A stretch of DNA of 64,000 nucleotides, taken from Evansella caseinilytica. Lineage in GTDB: Bacteria; Bacillota; Bacilli; Bacillales; Salisediminibacteriaceae. A program made the translations under genes and the position numbers. Shown in pieces: positions 47,314-55,764 of this stretch (positions are counted from its first letter, which is position 1; every line of letters begins with the position of its first letter). Under the pieces are notes generated by a model. That model had not been told where the DNA came from, searched no databases, and worked only from the letters and a program-made list of their open reading frames with translations. The stretch lies in assembly GCF_900107275.1 (NCBI RefSeq), contig NZ_FNPI01000004.1, positions 124,001 through 188,000 on the forward strand, written 5' to 3'.

Positions 47314-48852
47314 CTACAAAAAGAATAGGGAAGCAAAAACGCCGACAACGCCGATGATTGCCATAGCATAAACTGGTTTTACCGGCATTTCGCCATTTTT
47401 CTCCATCGCTCGGCCAAACATGAAAAATACGATTGGATGTACTAAAAACGGCATGGAGAAGATAAACGGAATTAAGGAAGCTGCTTCTGCCCCGAACATT
47501 TCTCCCTGAATGGCTGCGAACAAACCAAAGTGAGAAATGGCGCTTGATTGAGCCATTGCGGCGTAGCCCATCGGCATTGCACTTAAGCTGAGCAGCGCCA
47601 GTCCGCCGAAGACGGCGCAAATTTGCCAACCGAAAGAAAATTGCATTAACGCATTAACTTCTTTGCGGTCATTGCCGTCAGCTTTCCGCATATTGATCAA
47701 CGAATAAATAGTCAGAACAATGCCAATAAGAACAAGAATTGCGGAAGGAAGCAGCCACAGTTGGCCGCGGTCGGCGCTGACAGCGAGAATCGAGAATACA
47801 AAAATATGACCGAAAAACGGAATATTAATCATGATTGGTGCTCGATTTGCCGCTGTTTTGCCAAAATCTCCTGCGGTGCAAGCCCCCGTCAGCCCCGAGT
47901 GGGACAAGGCGCCGGCCATCCCCGGTGCGAGATTTCGGGTGTTTGCTGTTTTTGCAAAATACATTAAGAGGCCGATGCCGCCAAACATCCACATTAACTG
48001 TCCGAAAAATCCATATGCCAACACGGAGTTCATTCCTTCTATGGCGAACGCTTCCCCGATACGTGAACCGCCTACCATAAAGTTTCCAGCCAGTACAATC
48101 GGAATCCCGGCAAATAACAACGCACGGATCGTCGGTCCGAATACCCACTGATAAAAGACGGCTCCCAGTCCGGCGGAGAGCATCATCGCAAAGAAAATTT
48201 GCGGCAGGGCGATGAGGGGACGGACTGCATCTGCAATATGAAAGGAAATGAATAATACAAAGACGATAAACAAGATTTCGACGAGTCCTTTGCCAATATA
48301 CTGACGTTTATTTGTAATTCTTGCTTTATTGTCAATGAAAATGATCGACCCGATTAATCCGATATAGGCAATTAACGGATAATAACTGCCTAGCGCAGTT
48401 TCATTTCCGGAGGAAATGATTAGTTTCGAAAGTCCCTCCATTCCGAACAGCAAAAAGAAGGCGCGAATAATAAAAATAAATTGCGTCCTTGTCGTACCGA
48501 GCATCGTTTCTTCTGCCGACGGCACGATGATATCCTCGGTTTCCATTTCTTTATTGCCCAAAATTTTCCTTAACTCCTGCCCGCCGACAAAAAACGATAC
48601 GATCAGGGCAATGATGGTTGTATTTGCCATCATATTAACGAATGGAAATTCCGCCAATCCTGGAGTGGCGACATCGCTCAAAACGAGGATGTAACCTAGA
48701 GACAAGCCGAAAATGACAATAATCAGAATCGGCGAGTATCTCGTACCCGCAACGATCGTACGCGATATCAGCACCATTGGAATCAAGAAAAACAAGATGA
48801 TCCAAAACTGATTTAACAACTGCAAGTGCGTAATCTGTTCAATGACATCCAT
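47314..48852 (-). CDS. multi-pass membrane protein, possible transporter
   Basis: A 512-residue protein with about 13 hydrophobic segments spread over its length. A conserved-looking stretch LAPGMAGALSHSGLTGACTAGDFGKTAANRAP near residues 310-340 is rich in small and polar residues and may be a substrate or ion path. A symporter of the sodium/carboxylate or glutamate class is possible, but I do not recognise the family. AAGGAG precedes the ATG. It stands alone with its own promoter. A short dispersed element overlaps its 3' end. Confidence 0.75.
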   Translation of the reverse strand: MDVIEQITHLQLLNQFWIILFFLIPMVLISRTIVAGTRYSPILIIVIFGLSLGYILVLSDVATPGLAEFPFVNMMANTTIIALIVSFFVGGQELRKILGNKEMETEDIIVPSAEETMLGTTRTQFIFIIRAFFLLFGMEGLSKLIISSGNETALGSYYPLIAYIGLIGSIIFIDNKARITNKRQYIGKGLVEILFIVFVLFISFHIADAVRPLIALPQIFFAMMLSAGLGAVFYQWVFGPTIRALLFAGIPIVLAGNFMVGGSRIGEAFAIEGMNSVLAYGFFGQLMWMFGGIGLLMYFAKTANTRNLAPGMAGALSHSGLTGACTAGDFGKTAANRAPIMINIPFFGHIFVFSILAVSADRGQLWLLPSAILVLIGIVLTIYSLINMRKADGNDRKEVNALMQFSFGWQICAVFGGLALLSLSAMPMGYAAMAQSSAISHFGLFAAIQGEMFGAEAASLIPFIFSMPFLVHPIVFFMFGRAMEKNGEMPVKPVYAMAIIGVVGVFASLFFL

Positions 48853-48903
48853 TATGTATTTCTCCTTCTCAAAAGATATTCATTATTTTGTTCACAAAGC
48901 TTT

Positions 48904-48932
48904 ATAATATCCCATCCTCGCCTTCACGTAAA
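48904..48932 (-). promoter_or_regulatory. sigma-A promoter of the 512-residue membrane protein gene
   Basis: TTTACG (48927-48932), a 17-bp spacer and TATTAT (48904-48909) on the minus strand, about 50 bp upstream of the start. Confidence 0.6.
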
Positions 48933-48982
48933 TAGGATTTCCGTCAAATGTATTACAATTTGCCAAACTTTAATCCTTAACT

Positions 48983-49100
48983 GTCTTAAGGGTTATAGCC
49001 CCCACCTCAACGCGTAGCGTAGTTGGGAACTTTTAATCAGGTGGAGTCGAGACGCCATCTGATTTCTCGATGTTTCAGCTTGCTGAAACGAGTTCGCTGC
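48983..49100 (+). mobile_element. IS200/IS605-like end or omega-RNA-like remnant, copy A
   Basis: About 110 bp homologous (roughly three quarters identical by eye) to the reverse complement of 60894-61004. Shared blocks are CCCACCTC, AGCGTAG, TTGGGA/ATGGGA, AATCAGGTGG, CATCTGATT and CAGCTTGCTGA. CCACCT pairs with AGGTGG, and TTTCAGC-TT-GCTGAAA (49073-49088) is a perfect hairpin. No transposase or TnpB frame is adjacent. Resemblance to the 3' end of IS605-type elements is from memory and unproven. Confidence 0.55.
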
Positions 49101-49234
49101 CCCTGCTCGCAAGAAATCGACGCTTCTGAAAGGGGAAATATTTTTTCCTGGGCTGACAAGCGCTTCCCAACCTGACCTGAGTACTTCTACTCAGCAGTAG
49201 ATAGTGTTTTTTCTTAGAATCAATCGCAATACAA

Positions 49235-49263
49235 TTGACACTTTCTTCAGGTCATCATATACT
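49235..49263 (+). promoter_or_regulatory. sigma-A promoter of the ABC transporter operon
   Basis: The consensus -35 TTGACA (49235-49240), a 17-bp spacer and TATACT (49258-49263). The predicted start is near 49270, giving a leader of about 205 bases. Confidence 0.85.
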
Positions 49264-49267
49264 AAAT

Positions 49268-49301
49268 CTATTAATTCCGATTAAAATAATAAGAATTATA
49301 G
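49268..49301. promoter_or_regulatory. dyad at the ABC operon transcription start
   Basis: CTATTAATTC (49268-49277) and GAATTATAG (49293-49301) form a 9-bp inverted repeat with one bulged base, right at the predicted start point, where a repressor would block transcription. AATTCC-like half-sites recall CymR, but the match to its published pattern as I remember it is poor. The right arm overlaps the start of the dispersed element. Confidence 0.4.
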
Positions 49302-49446
49302 TGTTTGTTCAAAAAGGAGGACGTCACAGCGGCAAGAAGGTCTAGGCGCTACAGGCTCGAGCTGCGAAGCGTACAAGGGACGTACGTGAGCAGCGCAGAG
49401 ACAAGGCAACCGCTGTTTCCCGCACTTTTTGAACATCATCCTATAG
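49298..49446 (+). repeat. GTTCAAAAAG element, long form
   Basis: The terminal inverted repeats are ATAGTGTTTGTTCAAAAAG and CTTTTTGAACATCATCCTAT. The inner stem is ACAGCG (49326-49331) with CGCTGT (49411-49416). It ends 30 bp before the ATG of the ABC ATPase gene and lies wholly in its predicted leader. A long in-frame extension of the ATPase frame into this repeat is not believed. Confidence 0.85.
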
Positions 49447-49475
49447 ATCATTGCAATGATGAGGGGGATCAATCC

Positions 49476-50321
49476 ATGGGGCGTGTGGACATTGCAAATG
49501 TCAAAAAAACATTTGAAAACAAAGAAAATGCTTCCTCGTTTACTGTATTCGAAAACGTGGATTTAACTGTTGAACCCGGAGAATTCGTCTCCCTTCTCGG
49601 ACCGTCGGGCTGCGGTAAATCGACGCTGCTTAATATTGTTGCCGGCTTGGATCGGGCAACGGCCGGCAAAGTGCAGGTCGGGGAGCGAATCGTAAAAGAA
49701 CCAGGCTCAGATCGTGGGGTCGTTTTCCAAGAGGCGGCGCTAATGCCATGGCTCACGGCTGTGGAAAACGTGGCTTTCGCGATTCGCAAAAAAATGAAAA
49801 AAACGGAAGCGACAGAACGGGCTAAAGAATTTTTGAAGCTCGTTCATCTCAGCAAATTTGTGGATGCTTATCCCCATGAATTATCTGGGGGCATGAAGCA
49901 GCGGGTGGCCATTGCTCGGGCATTGGCGATGGATCCTGAAATTTTACTGATGGACGAACCGTTCGGCGCGTTGGATGAACAAACGCGAACGATGCTTCAT
50001 CGGGAAGTGCAGTTCATCTGGGAGGAAACGAGAAAAACGATTATTTTTGTCACGCACAACATCAGAGAAGCGATTATGCTATCGGATCGAATTGTGCTTA
50101 TGGGAACTCGTCCGGGAGGCATCAGAAAAATTTTTCCGGTAAATTTTCCAAGACCGAGAACACCATCCTCACAGGAGTTTACGAAACTGGAAGCGGAAAT
50201 AATGGAAATTCTCGGCGGAGAAATTGAAAAGGTTATGAGGGAGGAAATGGGTGATGACTTCCATTCTAAGAAGGCTTCTCTTCTTTACAGCACTCATCGC
50301 GACATGGGAGATAATATATAG
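49476..50321 (+). CDS. ABC transporter ATP-binding protein (nitrate/sulfonate/taurine type)
   Basis: A 281-residue SsuB/TauB/NrtD-like ATPase. Walker A GPSGCGKST, Q-loop VFQEAALMPWL, signature LSGGMKQR and Walker B LLMDEPFGALD are intact. The start is ATG 49476, after GAGGGGG; upstream in-frame codons lie inside a dispersed repeat. The last 23 codons overlap the permease gene (68 bp). The operon order is ATPase, permease, binding protein. Confidence 0.92.
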   Translation: MGRVDIANVKKTFENKENASSFTVFENVDLTVEPGEFVSLLGPSGCGKSTLLNIVAGLDRATAGKVQVGERIVKEPGSDRGVVFQEAALMPWLTAVENVAFAIRKKMKKTEATERAKEFLKLVHLSKFVDAYPHELSGGMKQRVAIARALAMDPEILLMDEPFGALDEQTRTMLHREVQFIWEETRKTIIFVTHNIREAIMLSDRIVLMGTRPGGIRKIFPVNFPRPRTPSSQEFTKLEAEIMEILGGEIEKVMREEMGDDFHSKKASLLYSTHRDMGDNI

Positions 50322-51030
50322 GCTGAATCTCGAATATGAGTTCCGTTCGGCCACCTTCTTTCCATCCCCGTTCGGCGCGGTTGAACAACTATATATCGGG
50401 CTGTTTGACACCGGCATTCTAGCCGTGGCTCTCTGGGAAAGTATTCAAAGGATTGCGGTAGGCTTTGCATTGGCAGTCATTATCGGTTCCTTCCTGGGGA
50501 TTTTAATCGGCATTTCCAAGCTTGCTGATGAAACGATCGGAACGCTTGTCATTGCTTTGCAGTCCGTTCCTAGTATCGTTTGGCTGCCAATTGCACTCAT
50601 CATTTTTCAGGGCGGTCCTTCGGCAATTATTTTTGTCGTTGTCCTCGGCGGCACCTGGGCAATGACGATGAACATGAGAATGGGGATGAAGAACGTACAG
50701 CCGATTTTAATACGCGCAGCCCGGACAATGGGATATAAGCGCCATGAATTGATTTGGAAAGTGATGCTGCCGGCATCCGTGCCATCCGCATTAACCGGGG
50801 CGCGGCTGGCCTGGGCCTTTGGCTGGCGGGCATTAATGGCGGCGGAATTGATCGGCCGCGGCGGATTGGGAAGAACATTAATGGACGCGAAAGATTTCTT
50901 TAATATGGATCTCGTCGTCGCGATCATGATTATCATTTCAGCCATCGGCTTGATTGTCGAATATTTTGTTTTTAGTAAAGTGGAAAAAAGAGTGTTATCT
51001 CGCTGGGGATTAAATAAATCATCTTATTAA
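50254..51030 (+). CDS. ABC transporter permease (SsuC/TauC-like)
   Basis: A 258-residue inner-membrane permease with about six helices and the coupling-loop signature around AARTMGYKRHELIWKVMLPASVPSALTGARLAW (EAA-like loop). ATG 50254 or GTG 50251 may start it; both follow GGAGG. It overlaps the ATPase gene by 68 bp, indicating tight coupling. Confidence 0.92.
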   Translation: MTSILRRLLFFTALIATWEIIYRLNLEYEFRSATFFPSPFGAVEQLYIGLFDTGILAVALWESIQRIAVGFALAVIIGSFLGILIGISKLADETIGTLVIALQSVPSIVWLPIALIIFQGGPSAIIFVVVLGGTWAMTMNMRMGMKNVQPILIRAARTMGYKRHELIWKVMLPASVPSALTGARLAWAFGWRALMAAELIGRGGLGRTLMDAKDFFNMDLVVAIMIIISAIGLIVEYFVFSKVEKRVLSRWGLNKSSY

Positions 51031-51078
51031 TGAATTGCCAGCTTTCAATAAGAAAATCAAGGGAGGAAAAACAACAAG

Positions 51079-52107
51079 ATGACAAAATCTGTCCAATTAT
51101 TTTTTGCATTGTCGGCATTATTTATCATTTCTGCATGTGGAGAAGGCGAGCAGGGAGACGCTGCCGCTTCAGGAGAAAATCAAGAACAGAAAGGCGAGAT
51201 CACGATCGGCTATTTTCCTAATCTGGATCATGCTGCGGGCATTGTCGGTAAAGAGAAGGGGTATTTTGAAGAAGAAATCACCGATTACAATGTGGAATTC
51301 AAACATTTCCCGAACGGCAATGACTTTATTGCCGATTTGGACACCGGAAGCATTCAGTTAGGTTATGTTGGTCCGGGCCCCGCCATCAATTACTTTCTCA
51401 GCGGCGGGGATGTCGTCGTCATCGGCGCGGCTGCAAACGGAGCAACGCTGATCGTTTCCCGAGAAGATTCAGGGATTCTGACACTGGAAGATTTTGACGG
51501 CGGTTCTTTCTGCACTCCGGGTAACGGCTGCACTCACAATGTTCAGCTGGAAATCATGCTGCAGGATATTGGCCTGCAATCAAACCGCCTTGGCGGAACT
51601 GTGGAGCATCAGTCAAGAATTGATCCCGCAAACATGGTGGTCATGTTTGAACAAGGTCAAATCGATGCTGCGGCAGCACCGGAGCCTTGGGGAACATTGC
51701 TGGTGGAAGAATACAATGCAAATGTCGTTGCGGAATGGAATGAAGTATTTTTAGGTGAAGAGTTGGCAAGCGTTGTCGTTGTTACAACAAATGAATTTTT
51801 AGCAAATCATCCTGATGTAGTGGAGCAGGCGCTCCGCGCGCATAAGCGTGCCGTTGATTTTACGCAAGAGAACACGGAAGATACCTTGAATACTGTGAAT
51901 GACCTTATTTTTGATTTGACACAAAGCCGTCTGCCGGAACACGTGCTTGAGAAAGCCTGGGAGCGAATGGTGATTACAACCGAAACCCACGGAGAAGCAC
52001 TGCAGGCGTGGGCCGACGCATCCTATGAACTGAAATTTATGGATAGCGAGCCAAACCTGGACGGCTTTGTCGACACATCGATATTAGATGGCATATTAGC
52101 GGAATAA
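51079..52107 (+). CDS. substrate-binding lipoprotein of the ABC transporter
   Basis: A 342-residue SsuA/TauA/NrtA-like binding protein. The signal peptide ends in a lipobox (IISAC, C20), so it is a membrane-tethered lipoprotein, followed by a low-complexity acidic linker. The mature domain starts TIGYFPNLDHAAG and includes VGPGPAINYFLSGGDVVVIG. Two cysteines in GSFCTPGNGCTHN (about residues 150-160) are unusual for this family and may form a disulfide or contact the ligand. The substrate (sulfonate, taurine, nitrate or a thiamine precursor) cannot be decided. Confidence 0.9.
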   Translation: MTKSVQLFFALSALFIISACGEGEQGDAAASGENQEQKGEITIGYFPNLDHAAGIVGKEKGYFEEEITDYNVEFKHFPNGNDFIADLDTGSIQLGYVGPGPAINYFLSGGDVVVIGAAANGATLIVSREDSGILTLEDFDGGSFCTPGNGCTHNVQLEIMLQDIGLQSNRLGGTVEHQSRIDPANMVVMFEQGQIDAAAAPEPWGTLLVEEYNANVVAEWNEVFLGEELASVVVVTTNEFLANHPDVVEQALRAHKRAVDFTQENTEDTLNTVNDLIFDLTQSRLPEHVLEKAWERMVITTETHGEALQAWADASYELKFMDSEPNLDGFVDTSILDGILAE

Positions 52108-52147
52108 CTTAGATTGGCCATTGTTTCAAAATCATACAAACTTTGTA

Positions 52148-52183
52148 AAAGCCGCCGATTCGTATAGAAGAATCGGCGGCTTT
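52148..52183 (+). terminator. Rho-independent terminator of the ABC operon
   Basis: AAAGCCGCCGATTC (52148-52161) and GAATCGGCGGCTTT (52170-52183) form a perfect 14-bp stem with an 8-base loop. Confidence 0.92.
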
Positions 52184-52189
52184 GCCCCA

Positions 52190-52530
52190 ATTGTCGATCA
52201 CTTCATATTAAGCATAAGATACATTAGCTTTTTGGTTTGTCCCGCTGCTGAACAATCCACAAAATACACATAATTGCATTAAAAATATAATTAACTTGTA
52301 AAGTGTAATGATAGTGAGCTATTACGGCAAAGGGTGAAAAGAAAAACGTCGTTTTCAATTAGTGATAATGTCAAGGAAAAATTGTCGGCATTTTGACGCA
52401 CGCGAATGTCATGTCGATTCTCGATGAAAAGTTATTTCGCTGCTGATTCGCTGTTGTACCGTCATGGCAGTGAAAAGGCAGCCAAATTTATCTCAATCAG
52501 GCAGCAAAGGGCGCTGTAACAAAATAGACA
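52190..52530. other. non-coding stretch upstream of the adhE control region
   Basis: About 340 bp after the ABC terminator in which I see no gene, no tRNA and no known riboswitch. It is AT-rich at first (52200-52400) and more mixed afterwards. Confidence 0.5.
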
Positions 52531-52532
52531 CA

Positions 52533-52547
52533 TTGAAAACGGTGTCA
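52533..52547. promoter_or_regulatory. cre site upstream of adhE
   Basis: TTGAAAACGGTGTCA matches every fixed position of the CcpA consensus WTGNAANCGNWNNCW. It lies about 70 bp upstream of the predicted adhE start point, a position compatible with CcpA activation. Confidence 0.7.
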
Positions 52548-52554
52548 ACTGCAA

Positions 52555-52572
52555 ATGTGAAAGACTTCACAA
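52555..52572. promoter_or_regulatory. Rex operator upstream of adhE
   Basis: ATGTGAAAGACTTCACAA contains TGTGAA-N4-TTCACA, a perfect 6-bp dyad fitting the Rex consensus TTGTGAA-N4-TTCACAA except for the first base. Rex is the NADH-sensing repressor of fermentation genes in Gram-positive bacteria, and adhE is a classic target. Confidence 0.85.
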
Positions 52573-52579
52573 ATATGTC

Positions 52580-52609
52580 AAACAATTTAACAGAAAATCA
52601 GATTATAAT
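52580..52609 (+). promoter_or_regulatory. adhE promoter
   Basis: A perfect -10 TATAAT (52604-52609) with a weak -35 (AAACAA/AACAAT near 52580-52586). The Rex site ends just upstream of this weak -35. The leader to adhE is about 290 bases. Confidence 0.6.
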
Positions 52610-52657
52610 AAGGGTGTGAAAGGATAACCAAAATTTTATACTAAAAAATATGTTAAT

Positions 52658-52821
52658 AGTGTGTGTTCAAAAAGGAGGACATCACAGCGATAAGAAGGTC
52701 GAGGCGCGACCGGCTCGAGCTGCGAAGTGTACTAAGGAAACGTACGTGTGCAGCAGAGAGGCGACGCAAGGATGACATTCGCAGGCGCTGTTTCCCGGAC
52801 TTTTTGAACATCCTCAAATAG
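52658..52821 (+). repeat. GTTCAAAAAG element, long form
   Basis: It begins TAGTGTGTGTTCAAAAAGGA and ends GGACTTTTTGAACATCCTC. The inner stem is ACAGCG (52684-52689) with CGCTGT (52786-52791). It is closely similar to 49298-49446 and lies in the predicted adhE leader, 84 bp before the ATG. A 14-bp palindrome, CATACAATTGTATG (52852-52865), follows it. Confidence 0.85.
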
Positions 52822-52904
52822 ATAAAGTATAGAAGGTTATCCCAGTGCAATCATACAATTGTATGTGAAATGATGAGCAAACATGAAACTTAGGAGGTTA
52901 TCAC

Positions 52905-55520
52905 ATGGCTACCAAAGAAAAAGAAGTAAAAAATGTGAATGCTGTTACTGACATGGTGAACGAATTAGTTCAAAATGCGCAAAAAGCCCATCAAGAATTT
53001 CTCAACTATGATCAAGAAAAAATCGATAAAATTGTACAGGAAATGGCATTGGCTGGCCTGGATCAGCACATGCCGCTGGCAAAAATGGCCGTCGAAGAAA
53101 CAAAACGAGGCGTTTACGAAGACAAAATCATCAAAAACATTTTTGCGACAGAATATATTTACAACGCCATTAAATATAACAAAACTGTCGGAGTCATCTC
53201 TGAAAACGAACACGAAGAAATGATTGAAATTGCCGAGCCTGTCGGCGTCGTTGCCGGGGTTACACCTGTTACCAACCCGACATCAACGACGATGTTCAAA
53301 ATTCTAATTTCCATTAAAACGAGAAACCCGATTGTTTTCGCTTTCCATCCGTCCGCACAAAATTGCAGTGCGAAAGCAGCCGACATCTTGTATGAAGCAG
53401 CTGTTAAAGCAGGGGCACCGAAGCATTGTATTCAATACATTAAGGTACCTTCCATCGAAGCAACACAGCAATTGATGAACCACCCGGGTGTAGCCGTTGT
53501 TTTAGCAACCGGCGGAGCCGGAATGGTAAAGTCTGCTTACTCTACAGGAAAACCAGCCCTTGGAGTCGGACCGGGAAATGTACCTTGTTATATTGAAAAA
53601 ACTGCGAATGTGAAGCAAGCGGTAAACGATCTGATTCTTTCCAAAACATTCGACAACGGTATGATTTGTGCTTCCGAACAAGCGGTTATCATTGATAAAG
53701 AAATCTATAATGAAACAAAACAAGAGTTAATTAGTAACAAATGTCATTTTTTAACAACAGATGAGATTAAGAAACTGGAAAACTATGTTTTTCCTGGAAG
53801 CGGCGATGGCAAAGCTTGCGCGCTTAACGCAGATATTGTCGGAAAACCAGCAGCAGAGATTGCTAAAATGGCCGGCATCAACGTTGCTCCTGAAACAAAA
53901 ATCTTAATTGCTGAATTAAAAGGTGTTGGTTACGAGTACCCGCTTTCACGTGAAAAATTAAGTCCGGTTCTTGCTTGCTATAAAGTTTCAAGCACGGAGG
54001 AGGGCTTCCAGCGCGCCAATGAAATGCTGGAACTTGGCGGACTAGGTCACTCAGCTGTTATTCATACAAATGACGACGACATTATGACGCAATTCGGTAT
54101 TCGCATGAGAGCAGGAAGAATTATCAATAACAGCCCGTCTTCTCAAGGAGCAATCGGTGACATCTACAACGGATACTTGCCGTCATTAACTTTAGGTTGC
54201 GGATCTTATGGAAGAAACTCTGTCTCTCAAAACGTTGGAACAGTAAATTTAGTAAACTTCAAAAAGATAGGAAAGAGAAGAAACAATATGCAATGGTTTA
54301 AAATTCCGCCAAAGGTGTATTTCGAAAAGAACGCAACACAATATTTAGCGAAGATGCCTAATATTTCAAGAGCGCTTATCGTCACTGATCCGATCATGAT
54401 GAAGATGGGCTATGTGGACAAAGTTGTCTACTATCTTAACAAGCGTGAGGAGCCTATTCAATATGAGATTTTCTCTGATGTTGAACCGGATCCATCCATC
54501 GAGACTGTCATGGCTGGTGCTGAAATGATGCGCAAGTTTGAGCCTGATGTCATCATCGCGCTCGGCGGTGGTTCACCGATGGACGCTGCTAAAGGAATGT
54601 GGCTGTTCTACGAGCATCCGGAAATTGAATTCCACGGTATCAAGCAGAAGTTCTTAGACATCCGTAAGCGTGTATTCAAATATCCGAAGCTTGGAAGAAA
54701 AGCTCAATTTGTGGGAATTCCGACAACCTCCGGAACAGGTTCTGAAGTAACTTCGTTCTCTGTTATTACTGATAAATCATCGGGAACGAAATATCCTTTA
54801 GCAGACTATGAGTTGACTCCGGACGTGGCGATCATCGATCCGACGTATGTCAAATCTGTGCCTAAAGGGGTTACCGCCGATACTGGAATGGACGTATTAA
54901 CACATGCTATCGAGGCGTACGTTTCCGTTATGGCAAATGATTATACTGACGGACTGGCGATGAAAGCGATCCAACTTGTTTTTGAATATTTACCGAAGGC
55001 ATACGAAAACGGCAGCGACGAGCTTGCACGTGAAAAAATGCATAACGCATCAACGATTGCCGGTATGGCGTTTGCCAATGCGTTCCTTGGAATCAACCAT
55101 AGTTTAGCGCATAAGCTTGGTGCTGAATTCCACATTGCTCACGGACGCGCAAACACGATCCTGATGCCGCATGTGATTCGTTACAATGCGACAAAACCGA
55201 CGAAATTTACAGCCTTCCCTAAATATGGTCACTTTAAAGCCGATGAGCGCTATGCAGAGATTGCGAAAATGCTCGGCTTGCCTGCCAAGACGACAGAAGA
55301 AGGCGTAGAAAGCTTGGCACAAGCGATTATCAAGCTGGCGAAACGCTTGGATATCCCAATGAGTATTGCCGATTGCGGGATTGCGAAAAAAGATTTCGAT
55401 GCGAAAGTGGATATGCTTGCCGACCGCGCATTCGAAGATCAATGTACAACTGCCAATCCGAAATTACCGTTAGTTACGGAACTGGCTGATATTTACCGCA
55501 AAGCTTACAAAGGCGTTTAA
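52905..55520 (+). CDS. adhE: bifunctional acetaldehyde-CoA/alcohol dehydrogenase
   Basis: An 871-residue fusion that reduces acetyl-CoA to acetaldehyde and then ethanol, regenerating NAD+ in fermentation. The N-terminal aldehyde dehydrogenase half has its nucleophile Cys in GMICASEQAV (about residue 252). A linker near 450 leads to the iron-dependent alcohol dehydrogenase half, with GGGSPMDAAKGMW and the metal-binding histidines in FLGINHSLAHKLG and IAHGRANTILMPH. AGGAGG precedes the ATG. The family forms spirosome filaments. The Rex and cre sites upstream imply induction at high NADH and carbon control. Confidence 0.97.
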   Translation: MATKEKEVKNVNAVTDMVNELVQNAQKAHQEFLNYDQEKIDKIVQEMALAGLDQHMPLAKMAVEETKRGVYEDKIIKNIFATEYIYNAIKYNKTVGVISENEHEEMIEIAEPVGVVAGVTPVTNPTSTTMFKILISIKTRNPIVFAFHPSAQNCSAKAADILYEAAVKAGAPKHCIQYIKVPSIEATQQLMNHPGVAVVLATGGAGMVKSAYSTGKPALGVGPGNVPCYIEKTANVKQAVNDLILSKTFDNGMICASEQAVIIDKEIYNETKQELISNKCHFLTTDEIKKLENYVFPGSGDGKACALNADIVGKPAAEIAKMAGINVAPETKILIAELKGVGYEYPLSREKLSPVLACYKVSSTEEGFQRANEMLELGGLGHSAVIHTNDDDIMTQFGIRMRAGRIINNSPSSQGAIGDIYNGYLPSLTLGCGSYGRNSVSQNVGTVNLVNFKKIGKRRNNMQWFKIPPKVYFEKNATQYLAKMPNISRALIVTDPIMMKMGYVDKVVYYLNKREEPIQYEIFSDVEPDPSIETVMAGAEMMRKFEPDVIIALGGGSPMDAAKGMWLFYEHPEIEFHGIKQKFLDIRKRVFKYPKLGRKAQFVGIPTTSGTGSEVTSFSVITDKSSGTKYPLADYELTPDVAIIDPTYVKSVPKGVTADTGMDVLTHAIEAYVSVMANDYTDGLAMKAIQLVFEYLPKAYENGSDELAREKMHNASTIAGMAFANAFLGINHSLAHKLGAEFHIAHGRANTILMPHVIRYNATKPTKFTAFPKYGHFKADERYAEIAKMLGLPAKTTEEGVESLAQAIIKLAKRLDIPMSIADCGIAKKDFDAKVDMLADRAFEDQCTTANPKLPLVTELADIYRKAYKGV

Positions 55521-55523
55521 TAA

Positions 55524-55570
55524 TAAATAATAAGGAGCGGTTCCAAATGGAACTGCTCCTTATTATTTAT
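55524..55570 (+). terminator. Rho-independent terminator of adhE
   Basis: AATAATAAGGAGC-GGTTCC pairs with GGAAC-TGCTCCTTATTATT around AAAT, a long stem with one irregularity, ending TTTATTT. Confidence 0.88.
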
Positions 55571-55605
55571 TTCACACCCCATGTCCCGCACAATTTTGTG
55601 AATAA
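55571..55605 (+). repeat. direct repeat DR-left flanking the coiled-coil gene
   Basis: The sequence starts TTCACACCCCATGTCCCGCA and ends TTTTGTGAATAA. It recurs with one mismatch at 56708-56742. TTCACA and TGTGAA at its ends are inverted. Weaker similarity continues for about 30 bases in both copies (GTAGGAAGCTGGT versus TTAGGAAGGTGCTGGT). Confidence 0.85.
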
Positions 55606-55764
55606 AATCGTGTAGGAAGCTGGTTAATATAGAAGAAGAGCCGATCGCATTAGTCTATAGAACATTACACAAGTTACGGCAAAGTACTTCGTTAATTCCG
55701 TTAATAAGGAAATGGTGAAACGAAATGACCGGAAAGCCGTACATATGGTAAGGGGGGGACGAAA

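Noticed and set aside
49268-49301. CymR box at the ABC operon
   Set aside because: Only the outer AATTCC-like halves fit; the inner positions of the remembered CymR pattern do not.
49305-49475. 57-residue N-terminal extension of the ABC ATPase
   Set aside because: The extension is encoded by the dispersed repeat; a good ribosome site precedes the ATG at 49476 and the ATPase fold begins there.
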